From positions 1 through 64,000 of the forward strand of contig NZ_JADFAJ010000015.1 of NCBI RefSeq assembly GCF_015665295.1: DNA of 64,000 nucleotides, given 5' to 3'. Origin of the DNA: Maricaulis sp. GTDB taxonomy: Bacteria > Pseudomonadota > Alphaproteobacteria > Caulobacterales > Maricaulaceae. Positions 27,465 to 35,764 of the stretch are shown here, in pieces (within the stretch, counting starts at the first letter, position 1; each line of letters opens with the position of its first letter). Under the pieces are notes generated by a model. That model ran no database searches and was not told the DNA's origin. It was given only the letters and a program-made list of their open reading frames with translations. Position numbers and translations under genes: made by a program.

Positions 27465-28675
27465 GCCCAGGCCCGGGCAACGAACCAGTAACAACCCGCG
27501 CCTGAGAGCAGCGCGATCGCACCAAGTCGCGTGTTGGCCAGCAGCCAGGCCGGCAAGAACCGACGGGAAAAAAGCCACGCCAGTCCGATCACGCTCACAA
27601 ACACCACCTGACCTATCTCAACGCCGAGATTGAATCCGAGCAAGGCGGCAACCTGGTCGCCGCGTGGCAGCTCAAGCTCCAGCAGGATGCCGGCAAAACC
27701 GACCCCGTGGATCAGACCGAATCCGGCGCTGAAAGCCGGCACCGTGCGCCGGACATCACCACCCGCGTTCAGCCAGGCGAGATAGCTGCCGGTAAATATC
27801 GCGAGCCCCAGCCAGACCGTTATGGGAATTGTGCCCAAGAAGAGCGTATTGGTGACCCCCATCAAAACCAGCGCTGCGAAGACCAGCACAACGGTGCGGC
27901 GCTCCGGCCGCCTGGCCAGAAACGCGGCTTCGGCTGCGACGAACAGGATAGAGAAGCCAATCAGCGCCTCGATCGCCGTGCTGGGCGGACTGATCCAGCC
28001 GAGATAGGCCAGCCCAAGCGTTGCAGAATGCCCAAGTGTGAAACCGGCCGTCGCCGCCAGAATTTGTCGCCAGTTTGCGACCACAAGGAGCAGGGCGAGC
28101 AGAAAGGCAAGGTGATCAGGCCCGGCCAGGATGTGGGTTACGCCCAATAACGCATAGCGCCCGAGACGCGCGATGAACGGCAAGGGTTCGCCCGTGGCGC
28201 TGAGCCGGGCCAGCGTGTTGCCGCGTGTAAGGACGAATTCCTGGCGCTCGCCCGCGATCATTCTCGCCTGCAGGAAATGCACATGGTTCGGCGAGAAGGG
28301 TGAATAGACCTGGACGTCGATCTCAACCGGACCCGCACCGGCATCGCACAGCCAGTCCGTGAAGCCCTGAAGGCGTCCGTCGCCGAGCAAGCGGACCGCA
28401 GGCTCACTCGACAAGCGGCATGGCTGGTTGTCGCGACGCACTTGCAGCCCTTCAGCGAGACGCATCCGGAAGGCAGCTTCCAGGCTGGTCCCCGGGGGAA
28501 GAGACGCGAGGAAAAGCGTGGCCTGCCTTGCATCGAGCAGAAACTCGCCGGTCATGCCGTTCGTCGTCTCCGTCCAGTCAGAGGCAGAACGACTGCGTTC
28601 ATGCGCGCTGGCAGGCGCAGCGTGAGCAAGAAAAGCGAAGAGAAGGGCGAGGGTGAGCGTGATCGGCCGGCGCAT
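27461..28675 (-). CDS. HupE/UreJ family membrane protein with periplasmic N-terminal domain
   Basis: A 404-residue protein if started at ATG 28675, whose first base is the last base of the preceding stop codon (TGATG). A Sec signal peptide (about 1-24) precedes an extracytoplasmic domain of about 150 residues. Seven or so membrane helices follow, with the family's metal-site-like stretches HILAGPDHLAFL, GFTLGHSATLGLAYLG and GFGLIHGVGFAG. HupE/UreJ proteins are linked to nickel or cobalt handling, but versions in DUF3604 operons lack a known substrate. It is the last gene of the DUF3604-PPIase-HupE operon. Confidence 0.82.
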   Translation of the reverse strand: MRRPITLTLALLFAFLAHAAPASAHERSRSASDWTETTNGMTGEFLLDARQATLFLASLPPGTSLEAAFRMRLAEGLQVRRDNQPCRLSSEPAVRLLGDGRLQGFTDWLCDAGAGPVEIDVQVYSPFSPNHVHFLQARMIAGERQEFVLTRGNTLARLSATGEPLPFIARLGRYALLGVTHILAGPDHLAFLLALLLVVANWRQILAATAGFTLGHSATLGLAYLGWISPPSTAIEALIGFSILFVAAEAAFLARRPERRTVVLVFAALVLMGVTNTLFLGTIPITVWLGLAIFTGSYLAWLNAGGDVRRTVPAFSAGFGLIHGVGFAGILLELELPRGDQVAALLGFNLGVEIGQVVFVSVIGLAWLFSRRFLPAWLLANTRLGAIALLSGAGCYWFVARAWA

Positions 28676-29445
28676 CAATCTGCCCGGATCGTGATCTCGG
28701 CCCGGTCGCGCAGATCTGCCAGATAAGCTTCCAGGGCCGCCTCCTCGCTCCGCTCTCGCCACAGGGCGGACACGGCATCACGTTGTTGCTCGAATGCGGC
28801 TGGCTGAGGGTCACGGCGCTCCAGGATCGTCAGGCGGTTGTGACGCCCCCCCTCTCCGGCAATCTCCGCCGTCTCACCCGCAGCCAGGGAGAGCGCGGCT
28901 TGAGCGAGTTCGGCCCCGAGATATCGACGCAGGTCGCTTGCACTGATCAGCCGGTCCGGCGGGTGGGCGGACGGGCGCCTGAAAGGCCCACCCGCGGCCG
29001 GGCCACTCAGCCACTCAACGCGCAGCATCGGTTCACCGGAAAAGCGCTCCGGCTCCGCCGCAAATAATTCGCGCAAAGCCGCTTGGTCGGGCTCGAGATC
29101 GGCTCGCGCCAGAATGGAGTCAATCATCGCGATCACCACGGATCGGCGTATGGTGGAGGCGTTGCGTGGCAGATCGAGCTCGATCGCCCTCTGGTACAGG
29201 AGCTCCTCGTCGATCAAGCGTGCAAGCGCATAGCTTGAAGCATCTTCGGGGAGGTCATTGCGACTGTCCCGGGCCATCGCCTCGAGGGCAAGCTGCAAAT
29301 CGGCATCGGTGATGAAATGGCCATTGATGCGCGCCACCACCGGACCCGCTGGTCCGGCTTGTGACACCGGCCAGAACAGGGTCGCCATGGCCAGCAAGGC
29401 TCCGCCTGCGGCGCCCGCAAGACAGGCTGCGCGCGCGTCCGCCAT
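28675..29445 (-). CDS. Parvulin-like peptidyl-prolyl cis-trans isomerase, membrane-anchored
   Basis: A 256-residue protein with one N-terminal membrane segment (about 8-28). A SurA/PpiD-type chaperone stretch follows (VARINGHFITDADLQLALE, a common lead of these proteins), then a poorly conserved parvulin-like region. The end is a charged helix. It would fold proteins in the periplasm; because the catalytic domain is weak it may be mainly a chaperone. It shares single-base TGATG junctions with both neighbours, so the three genes are translationally coupled. Confidence 0.7.
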   Translation of the reverse strand: MADARAACLAGAAGGALLAMATLFWPVSQAGPAGPVVARINGHFITDADLQLALEAMARDSRNDLPEDASSYALARLIDEELLYQRAIELDLPRNASTIRRSVVIAMIDSILARADLEPDQAALRELFAAEPERFSGEPMLRVEWLSGPAAGGPFRRPSAHPPDRLISASDLRRYLGAELAQAALSLAAGETAEIAGEGGRHNRLTILERRDPQPAAFEQQRDAVSALWRERSEEAALEAYLADLRDRAEITIRAD

Positions 29446-31721
29446 CAGCCCTCATCCGCCGCGCGGACCGGCCCGGTCTCGCTGTAACCGAGATAGATCG
29501 GTGACGACCAGGCCCGATGCTCGACATCGGCCACACAACCTTCGTCCATGTCGGTCCGGTAGTCTCCCAGACAAGGATTCACGCGGACACATTCGCCGGT
29601 TTCGTCATACTCGCAACGGAGGGCATCCCCGTTCACCTGCCCCGACGCTTCCTGGATTGCCCGCACATAATAGACCGTATCGCGCCCGCCTGCAGCGAAC
29701 TCCGGATCAGTGAACTCAACCGTGCACCCCTCGCCCTGATCCTCGCAGGGCAGGCTGAGCCAATCGTCTTCGATCAACAGATCAACCGATTCCTCGGGCG
29801 TGATCTGAGGCCTGATCCGCACGACCTCGATCCGGGTGATGCGGTGCCGTTCATTGCCGGGATTGTAGCATTCGCCGCGACACAGCTGCTGCAGGCGGTC
29901 AGCTGGCAACCCCCGCACAGAGTAGTCTGGGCAGCCGGGGTTTTGCCGCAAGGACCCAGCAGCGCGGACGCGAAACACCGGATCCATACCGGTATCCGCC
30001 TCCCCGCCCATCGGCGTCAAAACATTTCCGCCATCATCAATGCGGTCAAACCAGAGCAGTTGGCGCAGTCCTGACGTTGCATAGACATTGCGCGTCTGGA
30101 GGGCATCCCAAATCCCATCGCGACTACGTTCGCCGGCATGGGCGGCAACCAGGCCGCCACCGGTAAAGAAGCTGGACTGCCGTTCGATTTCCGTGACCTG
30201 GAATCCGACATTCCGGGTCAACTCCTCACGCGTCATGGCACGAGACCGCGAGGACGCCTCGGGATCAGGCGGCAGCAGGCGCTCGGCAATGTCACGCGTT
30301 ACCGCGCCGCTGGCATCGGTCATGTAGTGGCGGGCATGTGGCTTGTAGCCGATGCCAGGGCGCGCGGTATGGGTATCGGAAGAGCCGATGAAGCCCCAGC
30401 GGAAGCGTTGCGGTTCAGCCCCGTCAAAATTGGATATCGCCAGACCGTACTGGACCGAGCTGGTCGGATTGAAATTGAACGCCGGCAGGAAGCAGTCACG
30501 ACACTGCCCAGCGTCGAGCCAGTCAGCAATATCCTCACCGAGCACGGTCATGTGAGCGGCCAGGCCGACATAGGCCGCGTTCGCCCGAGCCTCCTCGGCA
30601 CGGGCAGCACACTCGATCTCACCTTCGCCATCGGCCCGGCAACGTTCCTCGATTATCTGCCCGGCACGTTGACAGGTCGGCAGATAGTCGGCGGTCGCCT
30701 CCGGACAGGTTGGCGCCTCCGTCGTGCCGGCGGACTGGCGCCAGGATCGGTATTCCTCGGCATTGCCATGGCCTGAAAAAATCTCGATCAGCGGGAAGGA
30801 TTCCGGGCGCTGCGCGTCCACCAGCTGCTTGTCCCAGGTCGTGCCCGGTGGCGTATAGAGCCCCCACGCCGAGCCATGCGGGATGATGAGCGGGTCCAGC
30901 CGCTGGGATTCGAGACGGGCAACGAGTTCCCCGGGCGTGGCGGCCATTTCGTAACAATCACGCGGCAGATCGCCCGAAGCGATGTCCGGGTCACACAAGG
31001 GCGTGTCACGCACCTCCTGAACGAAACGCCCGAAATCATAATAGTCCTGGCGGTGTTCAAGATCGAGAAACACGATTTGCTGTGGCAGCAGGCCGCGCGC
31101 ATTGTCCCGCAGGATCCGGACCGTCGTGCCGGCGGCGGCGATCGGGCGGGCGGCGATCTCATCCGGGTCGAGGGTGCGGAAGATCACATTCTTGTGGCCG
31201 TAATGATCCTCCGGCAGGGGCGCAACCTGGGTCCATTCGAAGCCGATGAACGGGACTACGTCCGGCACACTGCCCGTGCTTGACTGGGCCTCGCACTGTT
31301 GCATGGTCTGCAGCGATTGAGACCAGCGCGCCGGCGTCAGCGCCTCGGCATGATCGGTGATCGCCCAGAAGTCGAGCGCCGAGCAATACCGGGCGAAATC
31401 GCAGGCATCTGCGAGTGGATTGGCACCCTCGCCACGCAAAAGGGGCAAGGCCCAGACGAAAGCGTCGGTTGAGAAAGTCGAATGCACATGCAGGTCGCCA
31501 AACAGGATCTCTGTACCCGGCTCAACGCCCAACGCCGCCTGTTGCGCGCGTTGTCCGGCCCGCCTCTCCTCGACGACCTGTGCGGGTATCTCCGCGCCGA
31601 CCACCTCGCCCGGCCCACGAGTCCGCCCGTGCCAGCCCTGGAAGATGCCAATGATATAAAAGCCGACAATGACTGACAGAAGGCCGGCACCGAACAGGAC
31701 AATCCGTAATAATCGCAACAT
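29445..31721 (-). CDS. DUF3604 domain protein (PHP-like phosphoesterase fold)
   Basis: A 758-residue protein from ATG 31721, which has GGAGGCGAGG upstream. One membrane segment lies at about 8-28. DUF3604 then starts with FGDLHVHSTFSTDAFVWAL, where the H-x-H and following aspartate recall the metal site of PHP hydrolases, and continues with FWAITDHAEALTP, FIGFEWTQVAP and IGSSDTHTARPG. These histidines and aspartates make a metal-dependent hydrolase likely, but no substrate is established for the family. Several cysteine pairs suggest disulfides in the periplasm. It is the first gene of a three-gene operon behind a long inverted repeat shared with a TetR gene. Confidence 0.85.
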   Translation of the reverse strand: MLRLLRIVLFGAGLLSVIVGFYIIGIFQGWHGRTRGPGEVVGAEIPAQVVEERRAGQRAQQAALGVEPGTEILFGDLHVHSTFSTDAFVWALPLLRGEGANPLADACDFARYCSALDFWAITDHAEALTPARWSQSLQTMQQCEAQSSTGSVPDVVPFIGFEWTQVAPLPEDHYGHKNVIFRTLDPDEIAARPIAAAGTTVRILRDNARGLLPQQIVFLDLEHRQDYYDFGRFVQEVRDTPLCDPDIASGDLPRDCYEMAATPGELVARLESQRLDPLIIPHGSAWGLYTPPGTTWDKQLVDAQRPESFPLIEIFSGHGNAEEYRSWRQSAGTTEAPTCPEATADYLPTCQRAGQIIEERCRADGEGEIECAARAEEARANAAYVGLAAHMTVLGEDIADWLDAGQCRDCFLPAFNFNPTSSVQYGLAISNFDGAEPQRFRWGFIGSSDTHTARPGIGYKPHARHYMTDASGAVTRDIAERLLPPDPEASSRSRAMTREELTRNVGFQVTEIERQSSFFTGGGLVAAHAGERSRDGIWDALQTRNVYATSGLRQLLWFDRIDDGGNVLTPMGGEADTGMDPVFRVRAAGSLRQNPGCPDYSVRGLPADRLQQLCRGECYNPGNERHRITRIEVVRIRPQITPEESVDLLIEDDWLSLPCEDQGEGCTVEFTDPEFAAGGRDTVYYVRAIQEASGQVNGDALRCEYDETGECVRVNPCLGDYRTDMDEGCVADVEHRAWSSPIYLGYSETGPVRAADEG

Positions 31722-31768
31722 TGCCTCGCCTCCCGCATGACCGGTTGCATCCATGCCTCGAAACCCTA

Positions 31769-31795
31769 TAAATTGGCACTTGTAGTGTCAATTTA
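31769..31795. promoter_or_regulatory. Candidate TetR operator between the DUF3604 operon and its divergent regulator
   Basis: An inverted repeat with 12-bp arms, TAAATTGGCACT and AGTGTCAATTTA, separated by TGT, with one mismatch between arms. It is centred in the gap between the DUF3604 start (31721) and the TetR start (31811) and is AT-rich. Size and position fit a TetR dimer site repressing both promoters. Confidence 0.65.
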
Positions 31796-31810
31796 ATTCG
31801 AGGCTCGCCG

Positions 31811-32428
31811 ATGGCGCTGGAATCGGGTGGGGCGGATGATGGGCGCAAGGCCCGGCGCTCCCGAAGCCGTCTGAAAATCGTCCATGCCTTCAAGGATCTG
31901 ATCCGCGAAGGGATGGCGACACCGAGCGCACCGGCAGTCGCTGAAAAGGCTGGTGTTGGACTACGCACCGTCTATCGCTGTTTCGAGGACATGGGCTCGC
32001 TCTATCGCGAGCTAGTCTCTATCCTGCATGAGGAATTCCAGCCGCGCACCCTGCAGGACCTGGAGACACCGGATCGCACGGTCAGGCTCACACATTTGCT
32101 GGCCAATCGCGCCGCGATCTTCGCCGAACTCGAGCCATTCCTGCTGGCGTCCGAAGCGAAACGCCATGCCTACAAGGCCCTGGAACAGGATTATGGCTAT
32201 CTCCTTCGCGTCGAGCGGGAACGCTTGCAAGTGTTGCTCAATCCTGACGGCCAGCTGCCCGACGAAATGTTCGAAGCATTGCACGCGGTCACCAGCTTCA
32301 GCTTCTGGCGGCGATTGCGTATCGAGCAAGGCCTCGATTGCGACGCCGCAAGTCGTGTCATGGCGCGCGCTGCCCGAGCGCTTCTGACTAAATCGCCGCC
32401 ACCGATTTTGATCAAAGCCGGAGCCTGA
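31811..32428 (+). CDS. TetR-family transcriptional regulator
   Basis: A 205-residue regulator. The helix-turn-helix is at about 35-60 (SAPAVAEKAGVGLRTVYRCF), preceded by a basic stretch. The rest is an all-helical ligand domain without close similarity to named members. It is divergent from the DUF3604-PPIase-HupE operon across a 27-base inverted repeat, so local autorepression and control of that operon are likely. No ligand can be inferred. Confidence 0.85.
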   Translation: MALESGGADDGRKARRSRSRLKIVHAFKDLIREGMATPSAPAVAEKAGVGLRTVYRCFEDMGSLYRELVSILHEEFQPRTLQDLETPDRTVRLTHLLANRAAIFAELEPFLLASEAKRHAYKALEQDYGYLLRVERERLQVLLNPDGQLPDEMFEALHAVTSFSFWRRLRIEQGLDCDAASRVMARAARALLTKSPPPILIKAGA

Positions 32429-32925
32429 CCGATCACGGCTGCGACCGAACCACAGCTTCAGTCGGGTCGCCCCTTTTCACGCGGCCAATTTCGGGCAGTG
32501 CGAGCCTGAGCGTCATCTCGCACCATCGGCGCTTGACGGGATAGATCACGAGGCCCACGCCTGATCGTGGACGCCCGAAGGGCAATAAACGTCAGCGCAA
32601 CTCGTCACGAGCACCTGCTCGAATGCCTCGCCCGAGCAAGTCTGATTTTGCCATGGGCGCTTCCGGATATGCGGTGCAGTTTCCTGACCATACCGGCTCG
32701 GTCCCAAACACACTGCGCTTTGGGCGACACGAACACCTGCGGGTCACAAGCCTATCCGGCGTTTCGAAGCGAAAGCATTGGACGAAATCATATCATCACC
32801 CTCTGCCGGAAGCCTTCGGGAATGGCGGTTCCATCAAGGGACCGGGGTTCCGAAAACCTCGATCGACCTCCAGCAAAGCGCTCAGTCAGCACATATTCAG
32901 TCGCTGAAATTTCCGAGGCACATGT
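32429..32925. other. Gene-free stretch between the TetR gene and the VTT gene
   Basis: About 500 bases. Open frames of about 95-120 codons exist on the plus strand (for example 32567-32929 and 32623-32907), but their composition (many Ser, Arg, His and Pro, mixed codon use) and lack of any recognisable motif argue against them. No hairpin terminator, tRNA or repeat was seen. Confidence 0.5.
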
Positions 32926-33645
32926 CTAATGCTCACGCAAAGGTCGCGATATGAGAAAACCGGCAAGCGTGCTCAATGCGATAGACATCAAAGCAACCAA
33001 AACAACCGGTTGCGCCACCTCTGCCAGGATCGGTTCCGGCTCGAGCAAGACCTGGCTAGCCGACTGCCCGACAATGGCCAAAGAAAGCGGGCGGACCCAC
33101 CCGGAAATCAGTGTCCCGATCGCCAACTTCCACGCTTCTCCTCCTATCGTTCCCAACACGAGCGGACAGATTGCCGATGGTGCGATCGGCAGAAGCCGCA
33201 ACATGATGGTGGTCGTGACAGCGCGGCGCTCGGCCCGCTCGATCAAACGCGCAAGAAGCCCTTGCCCCAGCTTGTTCCCCAACGCCTTTTCCAGAGCCCG
33301 CCGCGCCGCACCGCGATCCTGCCTCGCCAGAAGGTGCAGCAGCTGACCGGCCAGCAGCATCGCGAAAAAATAGAGCAGGCCCGCCGGCCACCCAAACAAG
33401 GCGCCCGCTACCAAGACAGACAAAGTTCCTGAGGGCAGCACTACCAGTTGGGACGCGAAGAACCAGGCAAAAACCCCGAACAACAGTGCGGCATCAGGGG
33501 TCGAACTCGCCCAGCCATCCAACAATTGACCGGAAATGAAGTCGCCGCGCGCAATGCCGATAATCGCGACCAGAATGAGTGCGGACCACACGATCCAGGC
33601 CTTGTTGCGCTCGAACCAGACCAGCCAGTGGTGGGGACCGGACAT
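32926..33645 (-). CDS. TVP38/TMEM64 (VTT/DedA-like) membrane protein
   Basis: A 239-residue inner-membrane protein with about five or six hydrophobic segments and the VTT-domain pattern: a re-entrant glycine-rich loop (VLVAGALFGWPAGLLYFFA) and the later R-L-L-P-I-A-P motif with a following P/G-rich helix. VTT/DedA proteins are linked to lipid scrambling and polyprenyl-phosphate recycling. It is the last gene of the polyprenyl-phosphate-sugar operon, 15 bases after dprE2. A job in moving or recycling the lipid carrier is therefore an attractive inference. Confidence 0.82.
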   Translation of the reverse strand: MSGPHHWLVWFERNKAWIVWSALILVAIIGIARGDFISGQLLDGWASSTPDAALLFGVFAWFFASQLVVLPSGTLSVLVAGALFGWPAGLLYFFAMLLAGQLLHLLARQDRGAARRALEKALGNKLGQGLLARLIERAERRAVTTTIMLRLLPIAPSAICPLVLGTIGGEAWKLAIGTLISGWVRPLSLAIVGQSASQVLLEPEPILAEVAQPVVLVALMSIALSTLAGFLISRPLREH

Positions 33646-33659
33646 CGCTCCAGCCCGGG

Positions 33660-34430
33660 CTAAAGATTGACCTTGTTGAACACGAAGGCCGGCGTCCCGC
33701 GAATCGCGAGCATGATGAAACGCCAGAACCAGGGCGCATAGACATTCGGGCCGCCCTTGGTCAGCGCGCGCTCGGCAATTGCGGCAATATCATCCGGCTT
33801 GGCCCAGAGCGGGCCACCCTTCTCGATCCCGTCCGTCATGGGCGTGTCCACAAAGCCGAGTTTGAGATTGACCGCACGCGGTGCGTTCTCCTGGGCCGCC
33901 CATTTGTGGGCCAGCCCCTGCATGAGGACAGAGAGACCAGCCTTGGCGGATCCGTAGACATAATTGGACCGGCGGCCGCGATCTCCGGCGACGGAACTGG
34001 CGGTCAGAAGAACCCGGTTCGGCCCGCTCTGGGCCTCCAGCGCACGGGCGCCCGCCATCACCCAGTGCACAGCGCTGGAATAGTTCACCGCTATGATCCG
34101 CTCGGCTTCCTGCGGATCGGTCTCAGCCTGCGCCTGGTTGCCCAGAATGCCGTAGAAAACCAGGACTGTATCCAGACCGCCCATCGCTTCGACAGCTTGC
34201 GCCATCACGGCGTCCGCACTGCCGGTTTCAAGCAGGTCGAGTGTCTGGATGGCTACCGAGGCCGCGCCGCGGGCCTTGAGGTCCTTGGCCGCGCGCTCCA
34301 GGGCATCGGCATTCCGGCCGGTGATCACAAAATCTGAACCCCGGTCGGCGAGCCGCCGCGCGGTGGCCGCCGCCATTGCGGACAAGGCACCCAGGATCAG
34401 GACTTTTCGCGGCGAACGGGTCTCGGTCAT
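33660..34430 (-). CDS. dprE2: DprE2-like SDR (decaprenylphosphoryl-2-keto-ribose reductase homologue)
   Basis: A 256-residue short-chain dehydrogenase with the cofactor segment LILGALSAMAAATARRLADRG and the catalytic YGSAKAG (about residues 155-161). The altered cofactor loop (GALS rather than GxxxGxG) is also seen in mycobacterial DprE2. It overlaps the DprE1-like gene by four bases. The pair would epimerise polyprenyl-phospho-ribose to polyprenyl-phospho-arabinose, DprE1 oxidising C2 and DprE2 reducing it with NAD(P)H. The family match alone is moderate; the context makes it firm. Confidence 0.8.
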   Translation of the reverse strand: MTETRSPRKVLILGALSAMAAATARRLADRGSDFVITGRNADALERAAKDLKARGAASVAIQTLDLLETGSADAVMAQAVEAMGGLDTVLVFYGILGNQAQAETDPQEAERIIAVNYSSAVHWVMAGARALEAQSGPNRVLLTASSVAGDRGRRSNYVYGSAKAGLSVLMQGLAHKWAAQENAPRAVNLKLGFVDTPMTDGIEKGGPLWAKPDDIAAIAERALTKGGPNVYAPWFWRFIMLAIRGTPAFVFNKVNL

Positions 34431-35764
34431 GAAGTCACTCTCCGCCAGAAGGCTGATGAAAGGGCTGGGTCACGCAAGGCTTCAACACGTTCCCACTCGG
34501 GATAGCCCTGCTGGAATATATCTGCGGGCATGCGCCCGTCCTTGGCTGGATAAAGCCGCCCGCCCGCAGTCTTGACGATCGCATCGAGGTCGGCCAGCAG
34601 CGCGGTTGTTTTGCTTCCGGCATTCGCGAAATCCAGCGCGAGGGTGACGCCGCGCATGGGGAAGGACATCAAACCCGGCGACGGCCGGTCGCCCAGCGTT
34701 TTGAGCACAGCCAGAAAGGAACCCTGACCCGAGCGCGCGATCAAGTCGAGCATCTCGCGTGTCGCTTCGCGCGCCGTCTCGGATGGTATCACGGACTGAT
34801 ACTGGTAGAAGCCGCGACTGCCATAGAGTCGGTTCCAGTCCCGTATCGCATCCAGCGGGTGGAAGAAGCCGGCATAGTGGACACGAGAATTTCGCGGCTT
34901 CAGCAGCTGAGAGCGCCGGTAGGTCATGTTGAAAGCCCGCAAGGTCAGCCGATTGAGCGCAAACCCAGGCGCATCCACCGGCAAACCCGGGCCGGATTTG
35001 GCGTCATGCGGCGTCAGGCCGCCACTAGCGGCCCAGTTGCCACTGGTGAAAACGCCTTGGCCCAGCCGGTCTCCGCGCGCGGTGCAGTCGATCCAGGCTA
35101 CAGTATGTTCGTAATCAGCCGCTCGCGCTTCGGCGATTTCGAAGAAGGCATCAACATTACGCAGAGGCTCGACATGCTGGTCGAGAAAAGCCGAACGGAT
35201 TGGCACGAGCTGGAGATCAACATCCAGGATCAGACCGGTCAGGCCCAAACCGCCAATGGTCGCCGCAAAAAGATCGCCAGGCGTTTCCGGATCGACGTCA
35301 AGCACGCCCTTGTCCGTGCGGGCCAGGGTGAAGCGGAGAACATGCGATCCAAAACTGCCCGCGATGTGATGGTTCTTGCCATGAACATCATTGGCTATCG
35401 CCCCGCCCAGCGTCACATAGCGGGTACCCGGCGTGGTCGGCAGAAACCAGCCATGCGGGACCACCACGCGCAGAAGGTCATTCAGCGACACGCCCGCCTC
35501 AGCCCGCAGAACCCCGGTCTTGGGATCAAATCCGATGTAGTGATCCAGCCGGGTCGTCTCGATGAGCGCCCCGTCTGGATTCAGATTGCTATCGCCGTAG
35601 GACCGGCCCAACCCGATAGGCAGGGCAGACATTTTCCTGTTTGCGACCTCGCTGAGGATGGCAACCGCCTCTGTCGGCGACTCGGGCTTGGCAACATCGT
35701 GATGCGCCTCGACCACACGCCCCCAGGACCGTTTTGCAGTTTGAGAACGGAACGCCTGGCTCAT
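34427..35764 (-). CDS. dprE1: DprE1-like FAD oxidase (polyprenyl-phospho-ribose 2-epimerase, oxidising subunit)
   Basis: A 445-residue VAO-type flavoprotein. The FAD segments are GLGRSYGDSNLNPDG (51-65) and GGAIANDVHGKNHHIAGSFG (120-139). The H132 position matches the active-site histidine of Mycobacterium tuberculosis DprE1, and the end has GGRLYPAKDGRMP. The residue corresponding to the mycobacterial inhibitor-binding cysteine (C387) appears to be alanine (A376 in TLALDF). The enzyme oxidises the ribose 2-OH of polyprenyl-phospho-ribose. It is coupled by ATGA overlaps to the UbiA gene upstream and the DprE2-like gene downstream. Confidence 0.87.
   Translation of the reverse strand: MSQAFRSQTAKRSWGRVVEAHHDVAKPESPTEAVAILSEVANRKMSALPIGLGRSYGDSNLNPDGALIETTRLDHYIGFDPKTGVLRAEAGVSLNDLLRVVVPHGWFLPTTPGTRYVTLGGAIANDVHGKNHHIAGSFGSHVLRFTLARTDKGVLDVDPETPGDLFAATIGGLGLTGLILDVDLQLVPIRSAFLDQHVEPLRNVDAFFEIAEARAADYEHTVAWIDCTARGDRLGQGVFTSGNWAASGGLTPHDAKSGPGLPVDAPGFALNRLTLRAFNMTYRRSQLLKPRNSRVHYAGFFHPLDAIRDWNRLYGSRGFYQYQSVIPSETAREATREMLDLIARSGQGSFLAVLKTLGDRPSPGLMSFPMRGVTLALDFANAGSKTTALLADLDAIVKTAGGRLYPAKDGRMPADIFQQGYPEWERVEALRDPALSSAFWRRVTS

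Noticed and set aside
32567-32929. A 120-codon plus-strand frame after the TetR gene
   Set aside because: No ribosome site or motif, mixed codon use, and it runs into the end of the convergent VTT gene.
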